A stretch of DNA of 8,125 nt from Solobacterium sp. GTDB taxonomy: Bacteria; Bacillota_I; Bacilli_A; Erysipelotrichales; Erysipelotrichaceae. Below, piece after piece: positions 1-5,988 of this stretch. The position numbers were made by a program, and so were the translations under genes. The stretch is taken from the NCBI GenBank assembly GCA_017419465.1, contig JAFOLE010000283.1, forward strand, positions 1 to 8,125, given 5' to 3'. The notes under the pieces are model-generated. The model was not told where the DNA came from, did no database searches, and saw nothing but the letters and a program-made list of their open reading frames with translations. Each line of letters begins with the position of its first letter. Within the stretch, counting starts at the first letter, position 1.

Positions 1-408
1 ATTTTTTACTGTAACCAGATATTCCTTTTCGACATGATGTTTCGGCGACAGCAGCTGATGGCCAAGCGGACCGTCATTGGTAATCAGAAGCAGCCCTTCC
101 GTATCGCGGTCCAGACGCCCGACCGGATACAGTCCGCGTACGCCGGAATCGATCAGATCAATCACCGTCATCCGGCTGTCACTGACCGCACTGACCACAC
201 CCTGCGGTTTATTCAGCATGAAATACACATATTTTGTATAGCGGACCGGTTCTTCATCAACGGTAACCGCATCCTGATCCGGATCAACGTGAACGGCAGG
301 ATTTTTCGCAATCACCCCGTTTATCGTAATCCGTCCGTCACGGCAGGCCTTCCGGATTTCATTGCGTGTGCCGATTCCCATATCCGCAAGCATTTTATCC
401 AGACGCAT
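1..408 (-). CDS. rsuA: 16S rRNA pseudouridine synthase, RsuA/RluB family (3' end outside window)
   Basis: This family converts a specific uridine in ribosomal RNA (U516 of 16S rRNA for RsuA) to pseudouridine during ribosome assembly in the cytoplasm. The window holds the first 136 codons; the rest lies beyond the left edge. Residues 1-45 form an S4 RNA-binding domain beginning MRLDKMLADMG. The catalytic domain follows, with LNKPQGVVS at 65-73 and the family signature GRLDRDTEGLLLIT at 97-110, where Asp100 is the expected catalytic residue. SPKHHVEKEY at 121-130 is also typical. The ATG at 408 shares its A with the stop of the upstream flippase gene (TGATG), and AAGGAG (423-418) sits 9 bases ahead of it, so translation is probably coupled. 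Family membership is secure. RsuA rather than RluB is inferred from the small S4 plus catalytic layout and from the murJ/ytgP neighbour, an arrangement I recall from Bacillus subtilis. Confidence 0.93.
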   Translation of the reverse strand, partial: MRLDKMLADMGIGTRNEIRKACRDGRITINGVIAKNPAVHVDPDQDAVTVDEEPVRYTKYVYFMLNKPQGVVSAVSDSRMTVIDLIDSGVRGLYPVGRLDRDTEGLLLITNDGPLGHQLLSPKHHVEKEYLVTVKN

Positions 409-2078
409 CAGGAATCTCTCCTTCTGCGGTGCAGCTGACCCTTCACAAGACGGCGAAGGAACTCCCGCATGGAACCGATGTGGAAGATTGCCTGCGGCAG
501 TTTCATCAGAATACTGACATAGAAGTATACGCCGGCACCGAGGACGCCATATACCGCCATCTGAAGAAGTGCAAGCAGACGGTTGTTTTCAACAATATTG
601 AATCCGACAAGGCGCAGCAGAACAAATACGCCGTTCATGCACAGGCAGCACAGCAGCATCTTCAGAACCCGGATGAACGTCAGTTTGTAACTGACATCAT
701 AACGGTTGGAAATTTTCGCAAGGCAGAGATAAATGATCGTCACCGAACAGAGAACGCTCGATGTGATCGCACCGCTGTACCCGGTGAACCGGATGAGCGG
801 ATAAAAGGTAACGCATTTGACGACAAAGCCGACAAACAGGTAGAAGATGCTCGCCTTACGGAAATGCAGCGTCATCATCATGGAACTGCAGATCGGTGTG
901 ATCGTCGTGGCAAGCGCGAGGAAGCTGGACCAGCGCAGTGCACTTTCGCCATAGTTCAGGTTGGCTGCGCCGTACATCAGATAGTAAACCGGCCGAGCCA
1001 GGACAAACATGCTGAAACAGATCGGAAGCGCAATATAGAACACCGTATCCAGGCATTCCCGGACATTTTTCTGAAGCTCGTCCATATCGTGCTTTTCAAG
1101 CGCAATTGTCATATACGGTACAATGCCGGCGGAGAATCCGATTCCAAGCACCTGCGGAATGGATGTAAGCTTGTCACACTGCATCTGAATAATGCCGTAC
1201 AGCAGTTTTGCGGTCTCATATTTCATGCCGAGAGATGTCGTCAGTGAAATGAAGAAATGCGTATTGATCAGCGTCTGGGAGTTTCCGAGAATGGAAACCA
1301 CAAGATACGGGATACCGAACGCGAACATTTCTTTCAGAATCTGTGACTGCGAGGCACTGTCGAACTCCTGCTGGCGTGCAATCTTACGGATCAGCGAATA
1401 ATGCGGCTTATCGTAATGCATATAGTACAGAATTGCCACTCCGGCACCGATGGATGTGGAGAGCACTGCCATATAAATCGCAAAGATACGGTCAAAATGC
1501 AGCACATAGACGACAAAGGCGCCAAGTCCAAGCAGTGCCGCAACTCTTGTCATCTGCTCAATGACCTGGCTGTTGGCATATACCTTTAGGTCCTTCAGTC
1601 CCTGATAAAAACTCCGGTAACTGTAGAGGATCGGTACCAGAAACAGCGCAAGACTCAGAATGATGAAGGATATCCGCATCTGACGCAGATCGATCGGCGT
1701 TGCGCCTTCCCCAAGCAGCGATACGGAAAGCGGACCGGACAATGCGATAAAGGCAAGCATCATGACAAGACCGCTAGCGCCGAGAATCAGCGTACTCAGC
1801 CGGCGTACCAGCAGAACCGATTTGTAATCATTGCGGCTGGCAAACTTGGCAATCAGTGCCGCAATGGCATACGGAAGTCCTGCCGAACTGATCTGAAGCA
1901 GAATGTTGTAGTAATTATAGGCTCCGGTGTAGAACACCATGTTGTTTTCTGTCGCAATGGCAGTAAACGGGACAACATAAAAAAGTCCGATTGCCTTCGA
2001 TAAAAAAATACCGGCGGAGCTGGTCAGAGAACCGAGTATAAAAGACTGTTTAACCTGTTTCTGCTGGGTCTCACTCAT
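408..2078 (-). CDS. murJ: Lipid II flippase, MurJ/YtgP type (MOP superfamily)
   Basis: This is a polytopic membrane protein of the polysaccharide/lipid flippase (MOP, MviN-like) superfamily. It most resembles Bacillus YtgP, which moves lipid II across the membrane for peptidoglycan synthesis. From the ATG it is 556 residues, close to the usual YtgP length of about 540, with hydrophobic segments throughout. The N-terminal region (FILGSLTSSAGIFLSKAIGL) has the standard first helix. A stretch reading SYRSFYQGLKD, then SQVIEQMTRV, matches the YtgP pattern of R-x-F-x-Q-G followed by SQVVEQ. The open frame extends to a TTG at 2102, but I prefer the ATG at 2078: it has AGAAGG 8 bases upstream and overlaps the lipoprotein stop as ATGAGTGA. 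SpoVB, a sporulation paralogue, or another Wzx-like flippase is the main alternative. The substrate is inferred from the family, not read from the sequence. Confidence 0.88.
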   Translation of the reverse strand: MSETQQKQVKQSFILGSLTSSAGIFLSKAIGLFYVVPFTAIATENNMVFYTGAYNYYNILLQISSAGLPYAIAALIAKFASRNDYKSVLLVRRLSTLILGASGLVMMLAFIALSGPLSVSLLGEGATPIDLRQMRISFIILSLALFLVPILYSYRSFYQGLKDLKVYANSQVIEQMTRVAALLGLGAFVVYVLHFDRIFAIYMAVLSTSIGAGVAILYYMHYDKPHYSLIRKIARQQEFDSASQSQILKEMFAFGIPYLVVSILGNSQTLINTHFFISLTTSLGMKYETAKLLYGIIQMQCDKLTSIPQVLGIGFSAGIVPYMTIALEKHDMDELQKNVRECLDTVFYIALPICFSMFVLARPVYYLMYGAANLNYGESALRWSSFLALATTITPICSSMMMTLHFRKASIFYLFVGFVVKCVTFYPLIRFTGYSGAITSSVLCSVTIIYLCLAKISNRYDVSYKLTFIRVLKMLLCCLCMNGVFVLLRLVGFNIVENNRLLALLQMAVYGVLGAGVYFYVSILMKLPQAIFHIGSMREFLRRLVKGQLHRRRRDS

Positions 2079-2640
2079 TTGGCTGACCTTCTTCAGATTC
2101 AATCAGTTCTGCCTCAGGCATCTGACGGCTGACCGCAGTAAAACCGGCTTCGGTTATTGTAAAGGAAAGATACTCACGATGCGCATTTTCCTTGTTCTTG
2201 TCACGCCATTCCACAAGCATGGTAATATCAACGGAATCATCCGGTGTTTCGCCGGAGAGTACAAGTCCTTTTACGAACCCTTTTTCCGTCCGTGCCTGAT
2301 TGGGAATCAGGGAATAATCCTGTGATTCAAAGATGCCGATGCTCGGCATCATCTTTGTGCCGCTTTCAAAGGGCGTGCTGTTTTCAATTGCAAGAAGAAC
2401 AACGTCATACATGGCAATCTGCGCATCATCAAGAAAAATGTAATACCGGTGGGTGCCGTCCGCCAGGGTCGACATTTCGGCAGTGATCTGGTAGTACAGA
2501 GAGCCGTCCTGAAACTTATCATTGTCCTGAATGGATTTATAAAAACCTTCATAAGCCGCAAAATTCGTGGAATTTTCTTTCCGCGCAAAGCAGCCTGCAA
2601 GCATAAACGCACACAATAATGAAGTGAGTAATTTCTGCAT
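2071..2640 (-). CDS. Small lipoprotein of unknown function, first gene of the murJ operon
   Basis: This 189-residue protein has a short lipoprotein signal peptide: Lys3, a hydrophobic stretch at 4-15, and the lipobox LAGC at 14-17. Cys17 should be lipidated and the mature protein held on the outer face of the cytoplasmic membrane. The mature part is acidic and rich in alternating hydrophobic segments (LYYQITAEM, HRYYIFLDD, YLSFTITEAG), which suggests a beta-rich globular domain. I do not recognise the family. The ATG at 2640 has GAGG 6 bases upstream, and there is no alternative start that would keep the signal peptide. The stop overlaps the murJ start by 8 bases (ATGAGTGA), so the two are probably translationally coupled. 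The position suggests a role at the cell envelope, but that is inference only. Nothing looks truncated. Confidence 0.88.
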   Translation of the reverse strand: MQKLLTSLLCAFMLAGCFARKENSTNFAAYEGFYKSIQDNDKFQDGSLYYQITAEMSTLADGTHRYYIFLDDAQIAMYDVVLLAIENSTPFESGTKMMPSIGIFESQDYSLIPNQARTEKGFVKGLVLSGETPDDSVDITMLVEWRDKNKENAHREYLSFTITEAGFTAVSRQMPEAELIESEEGQPNE

Positions 2641-2656
2641 ATAGTACCTCAGAGGG

Positions 2657-2665
2657 ATTATAACA
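2657..2665 (-). promoter_or_regulatory. Extended -10 promoter for the lipoprotein-murJ-rsuA operon
   Basis: The minus strand reads TGTTATAAT, a perfect TATAAT (2662-2657) with an upstream TG one base away, the extended -10 form. No good -35 box is found 16-18 bases upstream; that position falls in the tyrS terminator stem. The predicted start lies near 2650, giving a leader of only about 10 bases that begins at or next to the GAGG ribosome site (2650-2647). Confidence 0.6.
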
Positions 2666-2673
2666 TACGCGCG

Positions 2674-2714
2674 TTAAAAGAGCGGTCCGGACTTATGCTT
2701 TTTCCGGACCGCCC
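2674..2714 (-). terminator. Intrinsic terminator of tyrS
   Basis: A perfect 10-bp GC-rich stem is formed by 2682-2691 and 2703-2712 (GCGGTCCGGA with its complement) around an 11-base loop. On the minus strand it is followed by TCTTTTAA. It starts about 12 bases past the tyrS stop codon. Confidence 0.88.
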
Positions 2715-2723
2715 TGTTTACAG

Positions 2724-3974
2724 TCAGTCAAACGTTACAACAATATAGTTTTTCTTGCCCTTGCGCAGGATGGAGAAGGATTCGTCAACTGCCTCTGCCT
2801 TTGTCAGAACACGGTCGATTTCTGCGGTCTTCACACCGTTCACGCTGATGCTGCCCTGCTGGATCAGCTTGCGCGCATCACTCTTGGAGCGGGATACCCC
2901 TGCCTCAACAAGCGCATCGATCAGTGTGACACCGTCCGCAACTGCAACCTTCTGTGCATCCGCAAGACCTTCCCGCATTTCCTGCGGTGTAAGATCCATG
3001 ATATTTCCGCGGAAGAAGGTTTCCGTGATCTTGAGTGCCTTGGCAAGTCCCTCCTCACCATGGACAATCCGGGTCAGTTCCTCTGCCAGTGCCTTCTGGG
3101 CTTCACGGTATTCCGGATGTTCCGCAAGAGATGTCTCAAGAGCCATGATTTCTTCCGGTGTGCGGAAGGACAGGCGCTTCAGGTAATCAATTACATCCGC
3201 ATCCGGTGTATTCAGCCAGAACTGGTAGAACTCATATGCACTGGTACGTGCCGGATCGAGCCAGATGTTCTTACCTTCGGATTTTCCGAATTTGGAACCG
3301 TCGGATTTTGTGATCAGCGGTGAGGTAATGCCGTACGGCTTTGCGTCATCGCCGAGCACCTTGCGGATCAGTTCCATACCGGTGGTGAGATTGCCCCACT
3401 GGTCGCTTCCGCCGATCTGGATGCGGCAGTTATAGGTCTTGTACAGATGGAGCCAGTCCATTGCCTGCATGATCGTGTAGGAGAATTCGGTGTAGGAAAT
3501 ACCGGATTCCAGACGCTTCTTGATCGTATCCTTCTGCAGCATGTAGGAAACATTGAACAGTTTTCCGTAGTCACGCAGGTAATCCAGGAGTTTCATGGAG
3601 CCGAGCCAGTTGTTGTTGTTCTCCATGATCGCACCGTTGTCTCCGTCAAACGAGAGGAACTTTGCGAGCTGGTCCTTGATGCATTCCGCGTTGTGAAGCA
3701 CTTCCTCATGTGTCAGAAGCTTACGCTCGGTTGTCGGACGCGGGTCACCGATCATACCGGTAAAGCCGCCGCACAGCGCAATCGGACGATGTCCTGCCTT
3801 CTGGTAACGGCGCAGCAGAATGATCTGCTGCAGATGTCCTACATGCAGGGAATCTGCGGTCGGATCGAATCCGCAGTAAATCGTTACCGGCTGCTTCAGT
3901 GTCTCTTTCAGACCGTCAAGATCCGTTACGTCCTTGACGAGACCTCTCCATTGCAGTTCTTCAATAAAATCCAT
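2724..3974 (-). CDS. tyrS: Tyrosyl-tRNA synthetase (TyrRS)
   Basis: This class I aminoacyl-tRNA synthetase activates tyrosine with ATP and charges tRNA-Tyr in the cytoplasm. From the chosen start it is 416 residues, the usual bacterial length. The Rossmann catalytic domain has YCGFDPTADSLHVGHL at 33-48, containing the HIGH motif as HVGH at 44-47. QIGGSDQWGN at 186-195 is the tyrosine-binding region, and KFGKS at 228-232 is the KMSKS loop. The C-terminal 70 residues, with SRSKSDARKLIQQGSISVNG, form the S4-like tRNA-binding domain. The frame opens with an ATG at 3983, but the AGGAG at 3990-3986 is only 2 bases from it. The ATG at 3974 gives the family-typical beginning MDFIEELQWRGL with an 11-base spacer, so I favour 3974 without being certain. 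A tyrosine T-box leader and its own promoter lie upstream and a strong terminator downstream, so it is mainly a single-gene unit. Confidence 0.97.
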   Translation of the reverse strand: MDFIEELQWRGLVKDVTDLDGLKETLKQPVTIYCGFDPTADSLHVGHLQQIILLRRYQKAGHRPIALCGGFTGMIGDPRPTTERKLLTHEEVLHNAECIKDQLAKFLSFDGDNGAIMENNNNWLGSMKLLDYLRDYGKLFNVSYMLQKDTIKKRLESGISYTEFSYTIMQAMDWLHLYKTYNCRIQIGGSDQWGNLTTGMELIRKVLGDDAKPYGITSPLITKSDGSKFGKSEGKNIWLDPARTSAYEFYQFWLNTPDADVIDYLKRLSFRTPEEIMALETSLAEHPEYREAQKALAEELTRIVHGEEGLAKALKITETFFRGNIMDLTPQEMREGLADAQKVAVADGVTLIDALVEAGVSRSKSDARKLIQQGSISVNGVKTAEIDRVLTKAEAVDESFSILRKGKKNYIVVTFD

Positions 3975-4000
3975 GTCAATCATTTCTCCTTAATCTTCAG

Positions 4001-4035
4001 AAAATAAAAGGAGCGCTCCATCTAAGGACGCTCCT
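4001..4035 (-). terminator. T-box-controlled terminator before tyrS
   Basis: AGGAGCG (4035-4029) pairs with CGCTCCT (4015-4009), and TCC pairs with GGA further in past one bulged base. TTTTATTTT follows on the minus strand. The bases at 4022-4027 are shared with the antiterminator helix, so the two structures exclude each other. This is also the first terminator that a transcript from ccpA would meet. Confidence 0.88.
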
Positions 4036-4211
4036 GCGCGGTACCACCTTAGTTCACATTTCTGTGCACTCTCGTCATTAACGCTGACACACGTTCTGCT
4101 TTTTACAGAAAGCTCCCGGGTGTATTCACCGATCGGTTCCGTCCCCTTTCACCATGCCGGGGCGTCTCTTGTGCGGAACTGTAAATCAGTTACTCTTTCC
4201 GTTCTTCGCTG
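4001..4211 (-). promoter_or_regulatory. Tyrosine T-box leader of tyrS
   Basis: This untranslated leader senses uncharged tRNA-Tyr and then permits transcription of tyrS. On the minus strand, AGTA (4194-4191) and GAA (4127-4125) fit the two strands of the Stem I S-turn. Directly after GAA is TAC (4124-4122), a tyrosine specifier codon. GTTCCG and CGGAAC pair in the upper part of Stem I. A small hairpin TTCTG/CAGAA lies in the Stem III position. The T-box core GGTGGTACCGCG occupies 4048-4037; its UGGU would pair with an ACCA acceptor end, meaning discriminator A, as expected for tRNA-Tyr. CTAAGG before it can pair with CCTTAG (4027-4022) to form the antiterminator. The 5' boundary is the predicted transcription start and is approximate. 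Confidence 0.93.
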
Positions 4212-4217
4212 TTTTGA

Positions 4218-4246
4218 ATACTATCCAATATTGCGGCTGTTGTCAA
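4218..4246 (-). promoter_or_regulatory. Promoter of the tyrS T-box transcript
   Basis: The minus strand has a perfect -35 TTGACA (4246-4241), a 17-base spacer, and -10 TAGTAT (4223-4218, four of six consensus bases). Transcription should begin near 4211, just ahead of T-box Stem I. The -35 box contains the ccpA stop codon TGA (4245-4243). Confidence 0.75.
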
Positions 4247-5235
4247 TTCTTCGTTGTCCGCCGCGGTGTAAACAGATAACTCAGTTCAATCTCTTTCTCA
4301 AAATCCTTCTGATCCTGCAGCATCTTTGTCATGACACGCATGGACACTGCGCCAAGATCATAGGACGGAATCGAGAAGGAAGAAATCTGCGGGCGGAATG
4401 AGGTGTTGTACTTGGTGTCAATCACACATACCACCTCGAGCTCATCCGGAACGGAAATTCCGGATTCTTTCGCGGAATTGACGATTGCCATCGCCTGTGA
4501 GTCACGGTTTCCGATCATCACATCATAACGGTTTTCCTTCAGGAACCCGTACAGATATTCATAACTGGACCGGGAAGCAGCGGGAATCTGAATGAATCCG
4601 CGGAACCGTTTTCCCTTACGGCGGAACGCAGCTTCTGCGCCGCGGACCATCTGTTCTGTCGCATAGCGGTTCTTACGGTCCTCGATAATGCCGATCTTGT
4701 CCTTGCCCTCTTCCAGATACTTCATGGTGAGTTCGTAGATCGCCTTTTCAATATCGACATATACACAGCAGACATTGTCCGCCTTGACCCGGTTCTGAAT
4801 CATGACAATGGGAATGGAATACTGCTTCAGCTTTTCAACTTCATCCATTTCAAGCTTGTCACTGTAAATCACAACACCGTCTACACGGGACTTGATAATA
4901 TCTTCAATGATATCATTGATGTCGGTAATGCCTGCCGTAATGGTATGCAGCATGATGTTGTAGTTATAGATTTTAGCGACATCAATAAGTCCGTTGATAA
5001 TCTGACCGGTATAAGTAAAACTCGCTTCCGGCACAACCAGACCGATCGTTGTTGTCTTCTGCAGCGCAAGTCCCTGCGCAATTGCGTTCGGTTTGTATCC
5101 AAGCTTTTCAATTGCTTCCTGAACCCGCTGTCTTGTAGGCTCTTTGACGACCGTCGATCCGTTGATTACACGTGACACGGTAGCCAGCGAAACACCCGCC
5201 TCTTTGGCGACATCATAAATGGTTACACGTTTCAT
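4243..5235 (-). CDS. ccpA: LacI-family regulator, catabolite control protein CcpA-like
   Basis: CcpA is the main carbon catabolite regulator of Bacillota. It binds cre sites when complexed with HPr phosphorylated on a serine. This 330-residue protein has the LacI-type helix-turn-helix at 4-26 (VTIYDVAKEAGVSLATVSRV) and a hinge helix NAIAQGLA at 50-57 with the intercalating Leu56. A periplasmic-binding-protein-like core starts at TTTIG. YDLGAVSMRVMTK at 292-304 closely matches the CcpA stretch that contacts HPr, keeping its Tyr, Arg and Lys (292, 300, 304). Some core positions differ from Bacillus CcpA (see findings). The neighbours, a YtxG-like and a YtxH-like gene upstream and tyrS beside it, echo the Bacillus ccpA region. 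The ATG at 5235 has AGGA 8 bases upstream, 40 bases past the preceding stop. A different LacI-family regulator with a sugar effector is the alternative. Confidence 0.82.
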   Translation of the reverse strand: MKRVTIYDVAKEAGVSLATVSRVINGSTVVKEPTRQRVQEAIEKLGYKPNAIAQGLALQKTTTIGLVVPEASFTYTGQIINGLIDVAKIYNYNIMLHTITAGITDINDIIEDIIKSRVDGVVIYSDKLEMDEVEKLKQYSIPIVMIQNRVKADNVCCVYVDIEKAIYELTMKYLEEGKDKIGIIEDRKNRYATEQMVRGAEAAFRRKGKRFRGFIQIPAASRSSYEYLYGFLKENRYDVMIGNRDSQAMAIVNSAKESGISVPDELEVVCVIDTKYNTSFRPQISSFSIPSYDLGAVSMRVMTKMLQDQKDFEKEIELSYLFTPRRTTKN

Positions 5236-5264
5236 TTTATTTTTCCTGTTCTAAAATCTGCTGT

Positions 5265-5276
5265 AGTAATATTACT
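5265..5276. repeat. 12-bp perfect palindrome between the repeat-protein gene and ccpA
   Basis: AGTAATATTACT is its own reverse complement. It overlaps the last base of the upstream gene's TAA stop and lies about 30 bases before the ccpA start. It could be an operator half-site pair, or chance in AT-rich DNA. It has no GC centre, so it is not a typical LacI-family or cre site. Confidence 0.4.
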
Positions 5277-5298
5277 TATTCGCCGTCTTTCTTATCAA
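5269..5298 (-). promoter_or_regulatory. Possible internal promoter for ccpA
   Basis: On the minus strand TTGATA (5298-5293, five of six consensus bases) is followed after 18 bases by TAATAT (5274-5269, four of six). A start near 5262 would give a short leader for ccpA alone. The -35 lies inside the upstream coding region. The match is modest and could be chance. Confidence 0.3.
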
Positions 5299-5968
5299 AC
5301 AGATCCTTGATGACGGCAGTGCCCTTTTCCGCAAGATCCTTTGCGCCGGCTTTTGTCTTTTCAATGGTTTCCTGAACTTCCGGTTTGGAGATGAACTCAT
5401 TGATTGCCTTGGACGCACTGTCTACACTCTGAGAAACTGCATCACCGGCTTTTTCGAAGTTCTTCTTGATATCATTCTTACGGTCATCCGTAAGGAAATC
5501 ATCCAGCTTGTCACCGGCCTTCTCGGTGAACTCACGAAGTTTGTCTCCCGCATCATCCATGGTCTTCTTGACTTCCGGATTTGAACGGAATTCCTCAAAC
5601 TTTTCCTTTGCGGTATCGACAGCTGTCATGACATTTTTACGAAGATATTCGATTGTCTTCTGCACATTCGGACTCTTTGTGAATTCTTCCGCCTTCTTGC
5701 GGACATCTTCAATGGTTTCATTAACCGTCTTCATGGTGTTCTCCTTGAAATCTTCAACCTTTTCCTTCTGCTCGTCAGAAAGACCTAAATCAATCTTGGG
5801 TTCTGCCGGTTCATCCGCCTCATCATTGGCGAGTCCCTGGATCTTTTTCTTCAGGTCCTCTACCGTCTGTTCAATGGACTTGATCGGCTCTTCTGCGGGA
5901 GCTGCATCCTTCGGTTCTTCCGCATTCTGATTCAGCATTTCGTCACGTTCTTTGTTATTTTCACTCAT
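5276..5968 (-). CDS. Charged helical repeat protein in the YtxH position, function unknown
   Basis: This 230-residue protein is very rich in Lys, Glu, Asp and Ala and lacks a signal peptide or membrane segment. Residues 1-60 are acidic and probably disordered. The rest should be amphipathic helix, resembling LEA-like or apolipoprotein-like proteins in composition. It contains about four copies of a roughly 31-residue unit starting at an acidic-acidic-Phe step (Phe96, 127, 158 and 192); three copies keep P-x-V-x-x-T-I/M. The gene lies between a YtxG-like gene and ccpA, where Bacillus carries ytxH, a general stress gene. However, YtxH normally has an N-terminal hydrophobic glycine/alanine-rich segment that is absent here, so positional equivalence does not prove homology. 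The frame extends to a GTG at 5971; I chose the ATG at 5968, which has AGGAGG 8 bases upstream. It probably lies in one operon with its neighbours. Confidence 0.85.
   Translation of the reverse strand: MSENNKERDEMLNQNAEEPKDAAPAEEPIKSIEQTVEDLKKKIQGLANDEADEPAEPKIDLGLSDEQKEKVEDFKENTMKTVNETIEDVRKKAEEFTKSPNVQKTIEYLRKNVMTAVDTAKEKFEEFRSNPEVKKTMDDAGDKLREFTEKAGDKLDDFLTDDRKNDIKKNFEKAGDAVSQSVDSASKAINEFISKPEVQETIEKTKAGAKDLAEKGTAVIKDLFDKKDGE
5348..5683 (-). repeat. Protein-level tandem repeat of about 31 residues
   Basis: Within the helical protein, units begin at Phe96 (FTKSPNVQKTI), Phe127 (FRSNPEVKKTM), Phe158 (FLTDDRKNDIKKN, degenerate) and Phe192 (FISKPEVQETI). The spacings are 31, 31 and 34 residues. 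Each Phe follows two acidic or amide residues (EE, EE, DD, NE). The similarity is clear in protein but diverged in DNA, suggesting an old internal duplication kept by selection on structure. Confidence 0.75.
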
Positions 5969-5988
5969 CACAAAAACCTCCTGATAGA

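Noticed and set aside
366..1247. Plus-strand open frame of 293 codons opposite murJ
   Set aside because: It is rich in His, Arg, Gln and Asp and lacks domain logic; the minus-strand frame encodes a clear multi-helix flippase joined to its neighbours.
2079..2102. TTG start giving murJ eight extra residues
   Set aside because: The ATG at 2078 has AGAAGG at the right distance and a stop/start overlap, while the ribosome site itself lies inside the eight-residue extension.
3975..3983. Upstream ATG giving tyrS three extra residues
   Set aside because: AGGAG is only 2 bases from it and family members usually begin like MDFIEELQWRGL. This is not excluded, only less likely.
5466..5930. Ser/Phe-rich plus-strand open frame of 154 codons
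   Set aside because: Ser/Phe richness is what the complement of a Lys/Glu-rich gene gives; the minus strand has a perfect AGGAGG and operon context.
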